Source: Bacteroidales bacterium (GTDB lineage: Bacteria > Bacteroidota > Bacteroidia > Bacteroidales > F082). From it: a stretch of DNA of 64,000 bases. The position numbers and the translations under genes are program-made. Numbering within the stretch: the first letter of the stretch is position 1; every line of letters begins with the position of its first letter. Under the pieces are notes generated by a model. The model made no database searches and was not told where the DNA came from. It saw nothing but the letters and a program-made list of their open reading frames with translations. The stretch lies in assembly GCA_017427985.1 (NCBI GenBank), contig JAFRRS010000001.1:1-64000 (forward strand), in the 5' to 3' direction. Positions 35,500-44,842 of this stretch are shown in pieces.

Positions 35500-38355
35500 T
35501 TATCTGAATATTTCCTTATACTTCAATTCCTTCACAGTTCCAAACTTCTCAAGTCCCTTCATGTCGATCTGTTTTTTGTTTCCCGACATCATGATGATGA
35601 CCGGACGGTTGGCGACATTTCTCTTGTAGAAATCATAAACGTCTTTGTACTCGGTGTTCTTTATGATTTCTGTAGTTTCCTGTCTCGGGTCATATTTGTA
35701 GCCTTGCTCAACCCATGAGCTCACGGTGCTTGGTATGTTTCTGAAGCTGACGTAGTTAGATGCACGCGACATAATCAAAGCGTCTTTTGATGCGTTGAAT
35801 TTCTCCATGCGTTCAGGCATGTCGGTGATGAGTCCGCGCATGACTTCGATGCCTTCGTTGGTCTTGTCCGACTGAGTGCCGAGGAATGTCATGAGATTGC
35901 CAGGCTTCCTGTTGAGATAATCGTATGTGAAATATCCATAAGCGGTGTAACCCAATGAACGGAATTCTCTAATCTCTTGGAAAACAATTGAATACATGTC
36001 GGTTCCGAAGTATTTGTTAAACACTTGTGACACGGCCTTGTCTTTATTATCCAACACCTCGCTCGGAACATACATGAAAATGTTACTCTGGCGGAACTTC
36101 TTGTTGTGAGCCATGAAAATCTGGTTGTTGTTGAATTTATTCTCTGTTTTGATCTTCTTTTCGGCTTTTATGACATCGCTGCTGACAATACTGTGTTTAT
36201 CCAAAGCTATTATAACTTCTTTGATGTCGTTGTTTCCGACAAACAAAACCTCTCCGCTGTAGTTATGGGCTGTGGCAACCTCGTTGAGGAGTTCCTGACC
36301 GCTGCGTTTGTTCCATTGTTTGACAGGAGTTTCGGCAAGATATGAAGATTTCTCACCATACAAGGCATATTCTTGCACGGCGTAGCCCCATTCTGAAGCG
36401 TCCTCTTCTCTGGTGCTTTCATCCATCATGTCCGCTTCGACAATGAGTTTTTTCTTCGACTCGTCATTAGCAGGATTTTTGAGTTTGTCCTCTAAAAGAG
36501 ACAAGATGACATCCAAATCCTTTTCGAAACCTTCAATTCTGATGGTGTTGGTGCTTTCGTTTGCATACATGCTGATGGAAGCTCCAAGTTTCTGCAATTC
36601 AAGGCTGAACTGCTCGAAGCTCATGCTTTGTGTGCCTTGCATCGACCAATAAGAGAATGCGCGGTCAAGGTCTGGATTGTCGAGTTTGCCGTAGTTGTAA
36701 TTGATTGTCAATGTGAAGATGTCGTTATATGGGTTTTTAGTTGAATAGAGAGAGAAACGATCGTTGACGTGTTCAATCAGGACATCGTTTTGGAAATCAA
36801 TAACTTGCGGAGTGACAGTCGGCACTTCTTCAGCTTCAATCATCTTTGCGAAGTCAGATTTCGCGTCGGTGTTCTTTGCCTCGATAGCTTTCCAGTTAGG
36901 CTTGTCGACTTTGTCTTTTGGAGCTGAGCCCATCTTTGAGCGGATGTCGAGATAATTGTCGCCGAAGTAGAGCTTCGCCATCTTCACGACCTCATCCTTT
37001 GTGATTTCCTTAATGCGCTCTGTCTCTGCGAGATAGTCTTTGTATGTCATACCGCGCATCTCAAGTTCGAGGAAGAGTTCTGAAAGGCTTCCAAGGTTTT
37101 CCATGTTTTTCATACGTTCTTTCAGCATATTTGTGCGGATAGCTTCAAAGAGGTCGTCGCTGAACTCGCCGTTTTTCAGTTTGTTGAGGCTTGCGAAGAT
37201 ATAGCTTTCCGCCTTCTCATGCGACTGTCCGATGAGTTTCGGGACGTAGAGAATAATGTTTGCGCCGTGGTCCTCAAGTGATAATGGCATGAGCATAGCC
37301 AACATGATGTTGCCTTCAAGCATATCCTTGTCCATGATACCTGTCTCGCCGTTGCTGAAAATCTGGCATGCGATGCTGAGCGGCAGATAGTCATTGTTAG
37401 ACACGCTTACGCCTTTCCATGCCAGCACACCCATTTTTATAGGTGTCATCCTGACATTTCTGATTTCTTGGCCTTTGAAAGTGGGTAGTTTGTATTCAGG
37501 CTGTTTCGGAAGCTCGCCACTGCGCCAAACGCTGAATTTCTCCGCTACCATAGGCTCTATTTCCTCGATGTTGAAATCTCCTACGAGAATGAGAGTCATG
37601 TTGTTGGCAACATAATAAGTGTTGAAGAACTCGCGCATCTTGCTTGTCTGCGGGTTTTTCAGATGTTCTGTCAAACCGATGACCGGACGGCCGTAAGGAT
37701 GCTCGCCGAAGATTTCTTTAAAGAAATACTCCTGGAATGCGTTGATTGGACCGTCGCCGTACATGTTCTTTTCCTCGTAAACAGTCTCAAGCTCGCTCTG
37801 GAAGAGACGGAACACAGGATAGCGGAAACGCTCCACGTAAACGTCCATCCACTTGCTGATCTGGTTGGAAGGGAATGCGTTGAAATACATCGTCTGGTCG
37901 TAGGCGGTGCCAGCGTTGAGACCTGTGCCGCCCATCTTTTTCAGGATGACGTCAACCTCGTTCGGAATGGCGTAGTCTGTAGATGCAAGTGACAACTCGT
38001 TGATTTTCTTCTGGATGGCAGCGCGTGCAGCTACGTCGCTCGTCTCATGCAGCTTGTCGTACATGATGTCGATGCTGTCGAGATACACCTTCTCGGCTTC
38101 CCAGTTGATGGTACCGATTTTGTCGGTGCCCTTGAACATGATATGCTCGAAATAGTGAGCCATGCCCGTGGCATCGGCAGGGTCGTTCTTGCTGCCGGCA
38201 TGCACGTAAACGGCGCCGTACACCTGCGGGGTGTTGTGGTCTTCGCACATCACCACCTTCAATCCGTTGTCAAGCTTCGTGGTCTTGACCTTCAGCTGAG
38301 CGTTCATCACGTTGACGCTCAGGATGATAACTAATAGTAGGAATAATTTTTTCAT
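35500..38355 (-). CDS. Secreted M16 family zinc metallopeptidase
   Basis: The 951-residue protein has a signal peptide (end near MNAQL) and two tandem M16 units, each of about 430 residues. The first has the inverted zinc motif HYFEH at residues 67-71 and a downstream Glu in the ETVYEEKNMYGD region. The second half lacks HxxEH, as is usual for the inactive partner half. M16 enzymes cut peptides inside a closed clam-shell cavity. The signal peptide places it in the periplasm or envelope. Bases 38356-38430 are AT-rich with no clear feature. Confidence 0.92.
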   Translation of the reverse strand: MKKLFLLLVIILSVNVMNAQLKVKTTKLDNGLKVVMCEDHNTPQVYGAVYVHAGSKNDPADATGMAHYFEHIMFKGTDKIGTINWEAEKVYLDSIDIMYDKLHETSDVAARAAIQKKINELSLASTDYAIPNEVDVILKKMGGTGLNAGTAYDQTMYFNAFPSNQISKWMDVYVERFRYPVFRLFQSELETVYEEKNMYGDGPINAFQEYFFKEIFGEHPYGRPVIGLTEHLKNPQTSKMREFFNTYYVANNMTLILVGDFNIEEIEPMVAEKFSVWRSGELPKQPEYKLPTFKGQEIRNVRMTPIKMGVLAWKGVSVSNNDYLPLSIACQIFSNGETGIMDKDMLEGNIMLAMLMPLSLEDHGANIILYVPKLIGQSHEKAESYIFASLNKLKNGEFSDDLFEAIRTNMLKERMKNMENLGSLSELFLELEMRGMTYKDYLAETERIKEITKDEVVKMAKLYFGDNYLDIRSKMGSAPKDKVDKPNWKAIEAKNTDAKSDFAKMIEAEEVPTVTPQVIDFQNDVLIEHVNDRFSLYSTKNPYNDIFTLTINYNYGKLDNPDLDRAFSYWSMQGTQSMSFEQFSLELQKLGASISMYANESTNTIRIEGFEKDLDVILSLLEDKLKNPANDESKKKLIVEADMMDESTREEDASEWGYAVQEYALYGEKSSYLAETPVKQWNKRSGQELLNEVATAHNYSGEVLFVGNNDIKEVIIALDKHSIVSSDVIKAEKKIKTENKFNNNQIFMAHNKKFRQSNIFMYVPSEVLDNKDKAVSQVFNKYFGTDMYSIVFQEIREFRSLGYTAYGYFTYDYLNRKPGNLMTFLGTQSDKTNEGIEVMRGLITDMPERMEKFNASKDALIMSRASNYVSFRNIPSTVSSWVEQGYKYDPRQETTEIIKNTEYKDVYDFYKRNVANRPVIIMMSGNKKQIDMKGLEKFGTVKELKYKEIFR

Positions 38356-38430
38356 TTTATTTTTTGTTGAAAATATTTTTGCAAAAAAACAACATTTTTT
38401 TTAATGTGGTAAAAATTTTCGCAATATTTT

Positions 38431-38528
38431 TACAATGTGGTCGCTTCGCTCCAATTATGCTGCTTCGCAGAATGTGTGGGCTTCGCCCATTGCGCAAAGC
38501 GCACACATTCGCCGAAGGCGCACATTTC
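38431..38528. repeat. Mini-hairpin array linked by AATGTG/CACATT (copy 2)
   Basis: Hairpins include CTGC-TTC-GCAG, GGGC-TTC-GCCC with overlap, TGCGC-AAA-GCGCA and CGCC-GAA-GGCG, joined by AATGTG or CACATT. The array sits between the stop of the GntR regulator and the start of the M16 gene, that is, at the 3' end of the ABC operon. Confidence 0.7.
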
Positions 38529-38891
38529 TCACATTTTCGAACGCAGTGAGAACATATTCATAACTTCATCAATAGTTATTCCATAAAGTTCCATTTTCTT
38601 TAGAAACTCAGGGACTTCGTTCTCCAAAAACTCTTTCTTCTGTTCCGAAAGAATCTTTTCTTTCGCGTCGTCGCAAACGTAGAATCCTATTCCGCGCTTG
38701 GTGGCGATAATCTCTTTCATCTGCAGCCTCTCGAAGGCACGCATCACCGTGTTGGGGTTCACTCCCAGCTCGATGCCGAGCTCGCGTACCGACATCACTC
38801 GGTCGCCGCTGCGGAACTCACCGCTCAGAATGCGCTCGCACACATGGTCGTAAATCTGCAGATATATCGGTTTATGTCCATTGAAATCCAT
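38529..38891 (-). CDS. GntR/YtrA-type transcriptional regulator
   Basis: The 120-residue regulator has a GntR winged helix: PIYLQIYDHVCERILSGEF, then DRVMSVRELGIELGVNPNTV, the helix-turn-helix, and a wing ending GIGFYV. Its short C-terminal dimer helix (about 75-120) is typical of the YtrA subgroup. That group usually represses an ABC transporter operon next to it. Here it is the third gene behind an ABC ATPase and a membrane protein, so autoregulation is likely. Confidence 0.9.
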   Translation of the reverse strand: MDFNGHKPIYLQIYDHVCERILSGEFRSGDRVMSVRELGIELGVNPNTVMRAFERLQMKEIIATKRGIGFYVCDDAKEKILSEQKKEFLENEVPEFLKKMELYGITIDEVMNMFSLRSKM

Positions 38892-38911
38892 AATTAACCA
38901 GTATAAAATAA

Positions 38912-39772
38912 TTAGTATTTTTGAGTTTTAATCTTGCGGTAAGTGCCCCAAAGCAGCAATGCCGAAATGATGATTTCAGTATACAATGCGACGTTCATCC
39001 AAATGAATATCATGCGTTCGATGAATTCAGTGACATTGTCTTCGTTTATCTGTTCGAAATAGTTGATAAGAGCTTCATTGTTAGCCACATAGTTGATAAA
39101 GATTATCATGATAATGATTGATAAGAGAATCAAAACTCCAATCATCTTGCCGGTTTTGCGTTTCTTGAAAATCATGTTTCCGAACATAAATATTGAAGAC
39201 AGTGTAAGGATGCCGAGAAGGCTTAAAATCGTCATGAATGTTGGAGACAGGTTTTCAACAAATATTGGCCAAGTGTCATCTAATAATCCGGCGACATCAT
39301 GGTCTACAATACTTTTATCGATTTGTGCGAATTTGTCAAAATACATTGATGCCGCGAAACCTTCGTATGGACCGTTGAAGAGGGCGAGGATGCTGTCGAT
39401 GGCGAGTGCACCTGCTATATATATAATAGGTGTGACGATGACGCAGTAAATCACCATGCTGAGGAACTTCTCGAGTGTAGAGGCTGGCAACATGGCATAG
39501 CCGATGCCTTTACGCGAATCGTTGCAATATTTGTAAAGTCTTGCCGGCGCAATGATTACCGCGATCTTCAGTAGTGCGTCGATGACATTGATTCTCGACA
39601 TCGCATCATAAATATTTGTTGTCTCATTGGTCGGCATGAGGACTGTGAACAGGTAGATGACTACCGGGATAGCCCACAGAATAGCCAATGTCAGGATGGA
39701 ATTAGGAATGAAATTCAGCCCGTCGTGTTTCAGGATTTTGCCGAAACGGTTGATATTGAATGTGTTGTTCAT
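38912..39772 (-). CDS. Membrane protein, permease-like partner of the ABC ATPase
   Basis: The 286-residue product has about six hydrophobic segments, including SILTLAILWAIPVVIYLFTV, TPIIYIAGALAIDSILALF and IGVLILLSIIIMIIFINYV. A soluble middle region of about 55 residues (about 140-190) lies between them. It shares a 4-bp overlap with the upstream ABC ATPase gene, so the two should form one transporter. It resembles permeases that go with YtrA-regulated ATPases. The substrate is unknown. Confidence 0.7.
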   Translation of the reverse strand: MNNTFNINRFGKILKHDGLNFIPNSILTLAILWAIPVVIYLFTVLMPTNETTNIYDAMSRINVIDALLKIAVIIAPARLYKYCNDSRKGIGYAMLPASTLEKFLSMVIYCVIVTPIIYIAGALAIDSILALFNGPYEGFAASMYFDKFAQIDKSIVDHDVAGLLDDTWPIFVENLSPTFMTILSLLGILTLSSIFMFGNMIFKKRKTGKMIGVLILLSIIIMIIFINYVANNEALINYFEQINEDNVTEFIERMIFIWMNVALYTEIIISALLLWGTYRKIKTQKY

Positions 39773-40593
39773 TTCATTAAGTTTTTGATGGTTTCCTTAT
39801 TCTTCATTACCGCATTGAACAGCGCCTCAATGTTGACGTTGCTCTCCAAATGTTCTGTGTTTGGCATCACGTTGATGTAGCCGCCAGGCAGCATCTCGGT
39901 GTAGTAGGCGTTCTGCAGTCTCTCAGGACCGTACTCGAAATAGATTTTATCAATAATTTCAGCGAAACTGGCGTTCAAAAGCACGTCGTCCTTGTCCAAA
40001 ATCACGATCGGGTCGATGAGGTTCTCCACGTCTTTCACCTGATGCGTCGAGATGATGACGGTGGTCTCGTCGCTGCAATAACGCGAAATCACTTGGCGGA
40101 ACAGGGCTTTCGAAGGGATGTCGAGACCGTTTGTCGGCTCGTCGAGGAAGAGATAGTCGGTCTGCAACGACATTGCGCATGCCAGCAGCGCTTTCTTCTT
40201 CTGTCCGTGCGAAAGCTCGTTGAATTTCTTGCTCAAATCGACTTCAAGTTCGCCCATGAGCTTATTGAAGAGTGCAAAATCGTAACGAGGGTAGAACACC
40301 CCGGTTTTCTGGATGAACTTCTCAGGTGTGGTGTCCTCGGTAATCACTTCCTCAGGGAGGAAATACACGTTTTGCAGGAATTCCGGCTGACGTTCTGAAG
40401 GTGTGAGACCGTCGACCGTCACGCTGCCGTGCTGTGGCTTCTGCAGACCGCATATTAATTTCAATAAGGTGGTCTTACCGACGCCGTTCTCGCCCAAAAG
40501 TCCGTAGATGTTTCCTTTTTGGAACTCCAGGCTGATGTTTTTGAAGACTTGCGTGTTCTTGTAAGCAAAGTCTAAATTATTGATTTTAATCAT
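39769..40593 (-). CDS. ABC transporter ATP-binding protein
   Basis: The 274-residue ATPase has Walker A (LLGENGVGKTTLLKL, near residue 35), the Q-loop, the signature LSHGQKKKALLACA near 130, and Walker B LFLDEPTNGLD near 150, all in order. A C-terminal extension of about 60 residues (about 213-274) has no motif I recognise. The permease gene overlaps it by 4 bp, and the GntR regulator follows. The promoter is on the - strand at 40676-40647. The whole operon resembles YtrBC-type antibiotic or cell-wall-stress systems. Confidence 0.92.
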   Translation of the reverse strand: MIKINNLDFAYKNTQVFKNISLEFQKGNIYGLLGENGVGKTTLLKLICGLQKPQHGSVTVDGLTPSERQPEFLQNVYFLPEEVITEDTTPEKFIQKTGVFYPRYDFALFNKLMGELEVDLSKKFNELSHGQKKKALLACAMSLQTDYLFLDEPTNGLDIPSKALFRQVISRYCSDETTVIISTHQVKDVENLIDPIVILDKDDVLLNASFAEIIDKIYFEYGPERLQNAYYTEMLPGGYINVMPNTEHLESNVNIEALFNAVMKNKETIKNLMK

Positions 40594-40646
40594 GTTATAA
40601 AAATTTTATTGTCATTTGTTATCTGTATTAGTCATCTAATACACTG

Positions 40647-40676
40647 CAAAAATACAACAAATTTTTTACATGTCAA
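40647..40676 (-). promoter_or_regulatory. Promoter of the ABC/GntR operon
   Basis: On the - strand TTG is at 40676-40674 and TATTTTTG at 40654-40647, with 19 nt between. It is back to back with the promoter for the nuclease gene at 40688. Confidence 0.7.
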
Positions 40677-40687
40677 GAAAAAAAAAT

Positions 40688-40695
40688 TAATTTTG
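40688..40695 (+). promoter_or_regulatory. -7 element of the nuclease gene promoter
   Basis: TAATTTTG is 13 nt before the ATG at 40709, implying a leader of only a few nucleotides. It overlaps the divergent promoter region of the ABC operon. Confidence 0.55.
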
Positions 40696-40708
40696 CAAAA
40701 ATTTTTTT

Positions 40709-43700
40709 ATGAAAAGACTATACCTATTAATATTTCTGTTCATTTCGGCTGTTTCGCTGAATGCTCAGGCGCCTCGCGGATATTACGACGGCATTACCGA
40801 CCAGACGGGTGACGACCTGAAAGTGGCGCTGCATGACATTGTCAAAGGCCATACAGTGAAATCGTACGATTATATGTGGACTGCATACGGAACCACCGAC
40901 TTGGATGCGAACAGCAAGATTTGGGATATTTATTCAAATTACAGGTATACTTTAGGAACCAACCAATGCGGAACTTATACAAAAGAAGGCGACTGTTATA
41001 ACCGTGAGCATCTTTGGGCGCAGTCGTGGACAAACAATGATAATACTGAGAAAACCGACCTCCATCATGTGTTTCCGACCGATGGATATGTGAATAACCG
41101 ACGTGGCAATTACCCTTTTGGTGAGGTGTCAAGCCCGACTTATACTTCAGGCAACGGAAGCAAACTCGGACCGAATACCGTCAGTGGATACGATGGAACT
41201 GTTTTCGAGCCTGTCGATGAATATAAGGGAGACATAGCACGCGCTTTAATGTATGTCAGCGTGCGCTATTACAACGAAGACAGCGGGTGGAGCACCACTT
41301 CCGGTATGACAAACAAATCGGTGATAAACGACTGGGCGATGGCGATGCTTCTCGACTGGAATGACAATGACCCTGTGTCGGCGAAAGAAATCGCCAGAAA
41401 CGAAGCCGTTTACGGCATCCAGAAAAACAGAAACCCATTCATTGACCATCCTGAATACGCCCGACGTATCTGGGACCCTTACTGGACAGGCTCAAATCAG
41501 GTCTTCGTTTCAGCATATCCCAAGACTGGCGGCGAAATCGGCTTACCGACAAAAAAATACAAAACCGTTTCCATCGACTTCTCAAAACAAGGGTATTCTG
41601 ACGGACAAGCTATTTCAAGTACAGCAATCAATGATACCGTGTCAGTGGTGTTTTCCAAGGGCTCAAATGATTCCAACGCACCGAAATATTACACAACCGG
41701 AACGGCTATCAGATGCTATGGCGGCAATTATTTTACTGTCAGCACTATAGAAGGCTGCTCAATTACTAAAATCACATTGACATACGGCACAGGCGATGGC
41801 AGCAATGCAATTACCACCAATGTCGTTACTTTTGACGGCACTAATACATGGAATGGCGACGCTTCGTCGGTGAAATTCACTATTGGCGGCACTTCGGGTA
41901 ATCGCAGGATCAAGGGCATTGAGGTGAAATATTCGTATTATGGCATCGTCACTCCGCATTTTACTGACGCTGATATTGATTTTTCAGCTCAAGGATATAC
42001 AAATGAACAAGTTGTTTCAAGTGCAACAATTGATGCTAATGTTACAGTCTCATTCGATAAAGGCACTAATAACAACGCGCCGAAATATTACACTTCCGGT
42101 TCGGCTATCAGATGCTATGGCGGTAACACTTTTAAGCTCGATGCGGGCTCCAATGTCATCACTTCCGTAAAATTAACCTATGGCGGTAGCGATGGCAGCA
42201 ATGCAATTACAACAGATGTCGGTACTTTTGCAACAGACACATGGTCGGGTCATACCTCGTCGGTGACATTCACCATCGGCGGCACATCAGGCAATCGCAG
42301 AATAAAAAAGATAGCCGTGGAATACTCTGACCAACAAATAAACTTTATCAATGGCTCCACGCTGACATTGTCGGCAATACCAAGCGATGGCTATTCATTC
42401 GTCAACTGGACGAAAGACGGGGTGCAGGTGTCCGCTGATGCAAACTTTAGCGTCGCTGTGACCGACGACGCCAACTATGTGGCGAATTTCATGAGCAATA
42501 CAGTTTCAGCAAATACCACTGTCGCTGCATTGACCTTGAATGGAACAGTCACCGTCAGCTCTGGAAAAATTCTGACTGTCACAGGCGCAATCACACAGCC
42601 TGAAGGCTCGACGATTGTGCTCAATAACAATGCTCAGCTTATAAACAGCACATCGGGCATCACGGGCAAGGTGAAAAAGAATATCACGAAATGGGCGGCA
42701 TCGCCGGTGGCAGGCTGGCACGCCATCTCAACGCCAGTTAATAATGTTGCATTTGCGAATGTTACAAACCTCACAAGTTCAACATACAATGTTTATCGGC
42801 TCAACGAAACCAATCTGATGTGGGAAAACAGTCAGGATGTCGCTGGCGGACACTCATTCTCGTCATTGACTAACGGACGTGGCTATCTTTATCGCAAAGG
42901 TGACAATACAGCAATAGAGTTCAATGGCATTTTGAATTACACCGATGTGGATTACACGCTGACATACACGTCTTCTGAGACAAAAGGATTCCATCTCATC
43001 GGCAATCCTTATCCGCACAATGTATATAAAGGTGCAGGCGCTGCCATTCCGAACACATATCTTGAAGATGGCTTCTATACTCTGACATCCGCTGGCGGCT
43101 GGGTCGCGGGAACCGACAACTTGACGGCAATAGCGCCATGCCAGGCAATACTGGTGCAGGCAAAAAACACCGTCTCGGACAATATTTTGTCGATAACAAA
43201 GACAACAGCCCAAAGCGCGTCGAAGGAAAACGACCCTTATATGATGTTTGCGGTGGCTGACAACAATTATGAAGACGTGGCTTACGCTGTGTTTAAAGAC
43301 GGTCATGGATTGAACAAGGTTGAGCATAGAAACGAGGCTATCCAGAAGCTTTATATCAATCGTGACGGTGAGGATTTTGCCATCGCCGATATTGAGGCGG
43401 ATGCAGGAGTGTTTAACCTTAACTTCCATGCCACCGCAACCGCCAGATACACGATGAAAATCAAGACGACTGGCGATTTCGGCTATCTGCATCTTGTCGA
43501 CAACTTCACTGGAGAGGACATCGACTTGTTGATTGATGACGAATATTCGTTCATCAGCTCTTCCACAGACAAAGACAACCGTTTCATTGTCAAGTTCAAA
43601 TACCAGTCGTCCACCAACTCTGATGACGACGCTTTTGCCTATCAGAACGGCGATGAAATTGTGATCGACGGGGAAGGGGAGTTGCAAATTTTTGATGTGA

Positions 43701-43822
43701 TGGGTCGCATTATCGTTAAACGTCATGTGTCCGGTGTGGAGACACAAAATATTGTGTTTTTGCAAAAAGGCCTTTACATCTTGAAATTGGATGGAAAAAC
43801 CCAGAAAATTGTTGTCAAATAA
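40709..43822 (+). CDS. T9SS-secreted endonuclease I family nuclease
   Basis: The 1037-residue protein has a signal peptide (end near LNAQA) and an endonuclease I domain (about 20-265) with YNREHLWAQSW, DLHHVFPTDGYVNNRRGNYPFGEV signatures split across about 95-140. Two tandem beta-sandwich domains follow (about nt 41565-41940 and 41966-42325), sharing APKYYT-GxAIRCYGGN and TIGGTSGNRRIK. A short InlB/Listeria-Bacteroides-like repeat (SAIPSDGYSFVNWTKDG) precedes a long beta-rich region and a type A-like sorting end (DVMGRIIVKRH, KKIVVK-like). It should degrade extracellular DNA for nutrients or biofilm turnover. Catalytic His and Asn residues look intact. Confidence 0.88.
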   Translation: MKRLYLLIFLFISAVSLNAQAPRGYYDGITDQTGDDLKVALHDIVKGHTVKSYDYMWTAYGTTDLDANSKIWDIYSNYRYTLGTNQCGTYTKEGDCYNREHLWAQSWTNNDNTEKTDLHHVFPTDGYVNNRRGNYPFGEVSSPTYTSGNGSKLGPNTVSGYDGTVFEPVDEYKGDIARALMYVSVRYYNEDSGWSTTSGMTNKSVINDWAMAMLLDWNDNDPVSAKEIARNEAVYGIQKNRNPFIDHPEYARRIWDPYWTGSNQVFVSAYPKTGGEIGLPTKKYKTVSIDFSKQGYSDGQAISSTAINDTVSVVFSKGSNDSNAPKYYTTGTAIRCYGGNYFTVSTIEGCSITKITLTYGTGDGSNAITTNVVTFDGTNTWNGDASSVKFTIGGTSGNRRIKGIEVKYSYYGIVTPHFTDADIDFSAQGYTNEQVVSSATIDANVTVSFDKGTNNNAPKYYTSGSAIRCYGGNTFKLDAGSNVITSVKLTYGGSDGSNAITTDVGTFATDTWSGHTSSVTFTIGGTSGNRRIKKIAVEYSDQQINFINGSTLTLSAIPSDGYSFVNWTKDGVQVSADANFSVAVTDDANYVANFMSNTVSANTTVAALTLNGTVTVSSGKILTVTGAITQPEGSTIVLNNNAQLINSTSGITGKVKKNITKWAASPVAGWHAISTPVNNVAFANVTNLTSSTYNVYRLNETNLMWENSQDVAGGHSFSSLTNGRGYLYRKGDNTAIEFNGILNYTDVDYTLTYTSSETKGFHLIGNPYPHNVYKGAGAAIPNTYLEDGFYTLTSAGGWVAGTDNLTAIAPCQAILVQAKNTVSDNILSITKTTAQSASKENDPYMMFAVADNNYEDVAYAVFKDGHGLNKVEHRNEAIQKLYINRDGEDFAIADIEADAGVFNLNFHATATARYTMKIKTTGDFGYLHLVDNFTGEDIDLLIDDEYSFISSSTDKDNRFIVKFKYQSSTNSDDDAFAYQNGDEIVIDGEGELQIFDVMGRIIVKRHVSGVETQNIVFLQKGLYILKLDGKTQKIVVK

Positions 43823-43825
43823 TTG

Positions 43826-43830
43826 GAGGT
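43826..43830 (+). promoter_or_regulatory. Shine-Dalgarno-like ribosome binding site
   Basis: GGAGG lies 7 nt before the ATG at 43838 and only 1 nt before the ATG at 43832, so it favours the former. Such strong sites are uncommon in Bacteroidetes. Confidence 0.5.
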
Positions 43831-43837
43831 TATGAAA

Positions 43838-44095
43838 ATGATGAAAAAGATATATTTTTTATTGGTTTTGGTAATCGCGATGAGCTTCAATGTTTTTTCA
43901 CAAAACAAGGATGGCTTTTTCAATGATTATAATGATGACCCATACAACAGAATGAGTTCCCCGACAGAACTCGGCTTAAGTCTCCCATCCGGTTCGCTTG
44001 GATCAACTTACAGCGAGACAGTCCCAATTGGAGACGGAATTTTTATTCTGACCCTGATTGGAATGGGATACGCCATTCGGAAAAGGAAAGAATAA
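43838..44095 (+). CDS. Small exported protein with a PID-CTERM/PEP-CTERM-like C-terminal anchor
   Basis: This 85-residue product has a signal peptide (end near VFSQN), a DGFFNDYNDDPYNR segment, and a C-terminal tripartite end: VPIGDG, a hydrophobic helix FILTLIGMGYAI and a basic RKRKE tail. This form matches sorting anchors of the PEP-CTERM/PID-CTERM kind. A paralogue lies at 60016-60348. GGAGG at 43826-43830 gives a Shine-Dalgarno-like site 7 nt from the ATG I chose. Earlier in-frame starts (43823 TTG and 43832 ATG) are less likely. It lies 15 bp after the nuclease gene. Confidence 0.65.
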   Translation: MMKKIYFLLVLVIAMSFNVFSQNKDGFFNDYNDDPYNRMSSPTELGLSLPSGSLGSTYSETVPIGDGIFILTLIGMGYAIRKRKE

Positions 44096-44101
44096 AAAAA
44101 T

Positions 44102-44136
44102 GTAGAGACGTACGGTCGTACGTCTCTACATTTCAC
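44102..44136. terminator. Bidirectional terminator made of a 28-bp palindrome
   Basis: The palindrome at 44102-44129 has edges GTAGAGACG and CGTCTCTAC, centre TACGGTCGTA. It sits between two convergent genes and has A-rich sequence before and T-rich after, so it can terminate both. The - strand reading has seven T residues downstream. Confidence 0.75.
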
Positions 44137-44150
44137 CACAATTTTTATAT

Positions 44151-44840
44151 TTATTTCTTAATGCTAAGAATCACTCCCAACGCCACGCCGAGTGCCGCTG
44201 CAAACAGCACCTGCAATGTGCCAGGCAGCAGGAATGTGATGGTGTGGGCAGGGTACCAGAACAGTGGAATCGTCTTCTTGAAAACGAAGCCGTATTGTAT
44301 GTTCCAGTTGATTTTCTCAGCCATGGTCTTCTGAATCTCAAGAGGTTTGCTGAAGAAACCTTTCAGCGTGCCGCCTGTCTCAGCGATATGGATGTCCGTA
44401 ATCTTGTGGAACGTCATGAAAACAGGCGCGAACAAGGTGTTCATCAGCACGCTGACGCACAATGCCACGAAGAACTTGCCCCAGCTGAGGTTTCCAATGA
44501 ACCAGAAAGCCGCTTTTCCGTTGAGGTGGAAGCCCTTATCCAGCAACACCACGGTTCCGGTCTTGAAAATCGTCATCGCGGAGGCGATAACGACACCCAA
44601 AACGCCCCAGATGAGCAGCTTCGGCAACAAACCGAAGCCTTTTTTGTAATAAACTCCCTCTTTGATTCTTAAAGAAAGCATCTCTCCGAAGGTTCCAAGA
44701 ATCGCAAACTTGAAGAAGCTCATCAGCAAGCCGTGTTTTGTGGTGGCTTTCAGAAACCAATCCCATGCCCCGGGGATGAAAGCGAAGCCGAGGATTACGA
44801 CGGCAATCACTATGATTGTTGTAAAATCTGATTTTTTCAT
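44151..44840 (-). CDS. Membrane protein, possibly Mpv17/PMP22-like
   Basis: The 229-residue product has four or five hydrophobic segments, such as TIIVIAVVILGFAFIP, LLIWGVLGVVIASAMTI and LQVLFAAALGVALGVILSI. A Pro- and Trp-rich section near the C-terminus (FWYPAHTITFLLPG) recalls the W-x-x-P...F-x-x-P pattern of the Mpv17/PMP22 family, but the match is weak. It starts 2 bp after the CotH-like gene. The function is unknown. Confidence 0.5.
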   Translation of the reverse strand: MKKSDFTTIIVIAVVILGFAFIPGAWDWFLKATTKHGLLMSFFKFAILGTFGEMLSLRIKEGVYYKKGFGLLPKLLIWGVLGVVIASAMTIFKTGTVVLLDKGFHLNGKAAFWFIGNLSWGKFFVALCVSVLMNTLFAPVFMTFHKITDIHIAETGGTLKGFFSKPLEIQKTMAEKINWNIQYGFVFKKTIPLFWYPAHTITFLLPGTLQVLFAAALGVALGVILSIKK

Positions 44841-44842
44841 GT

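Noticed and set aside
42863..43765. 300-codon antisense frame
   Set aside because: It is a shadow of the nuclease gene, with no start signal and no domain.
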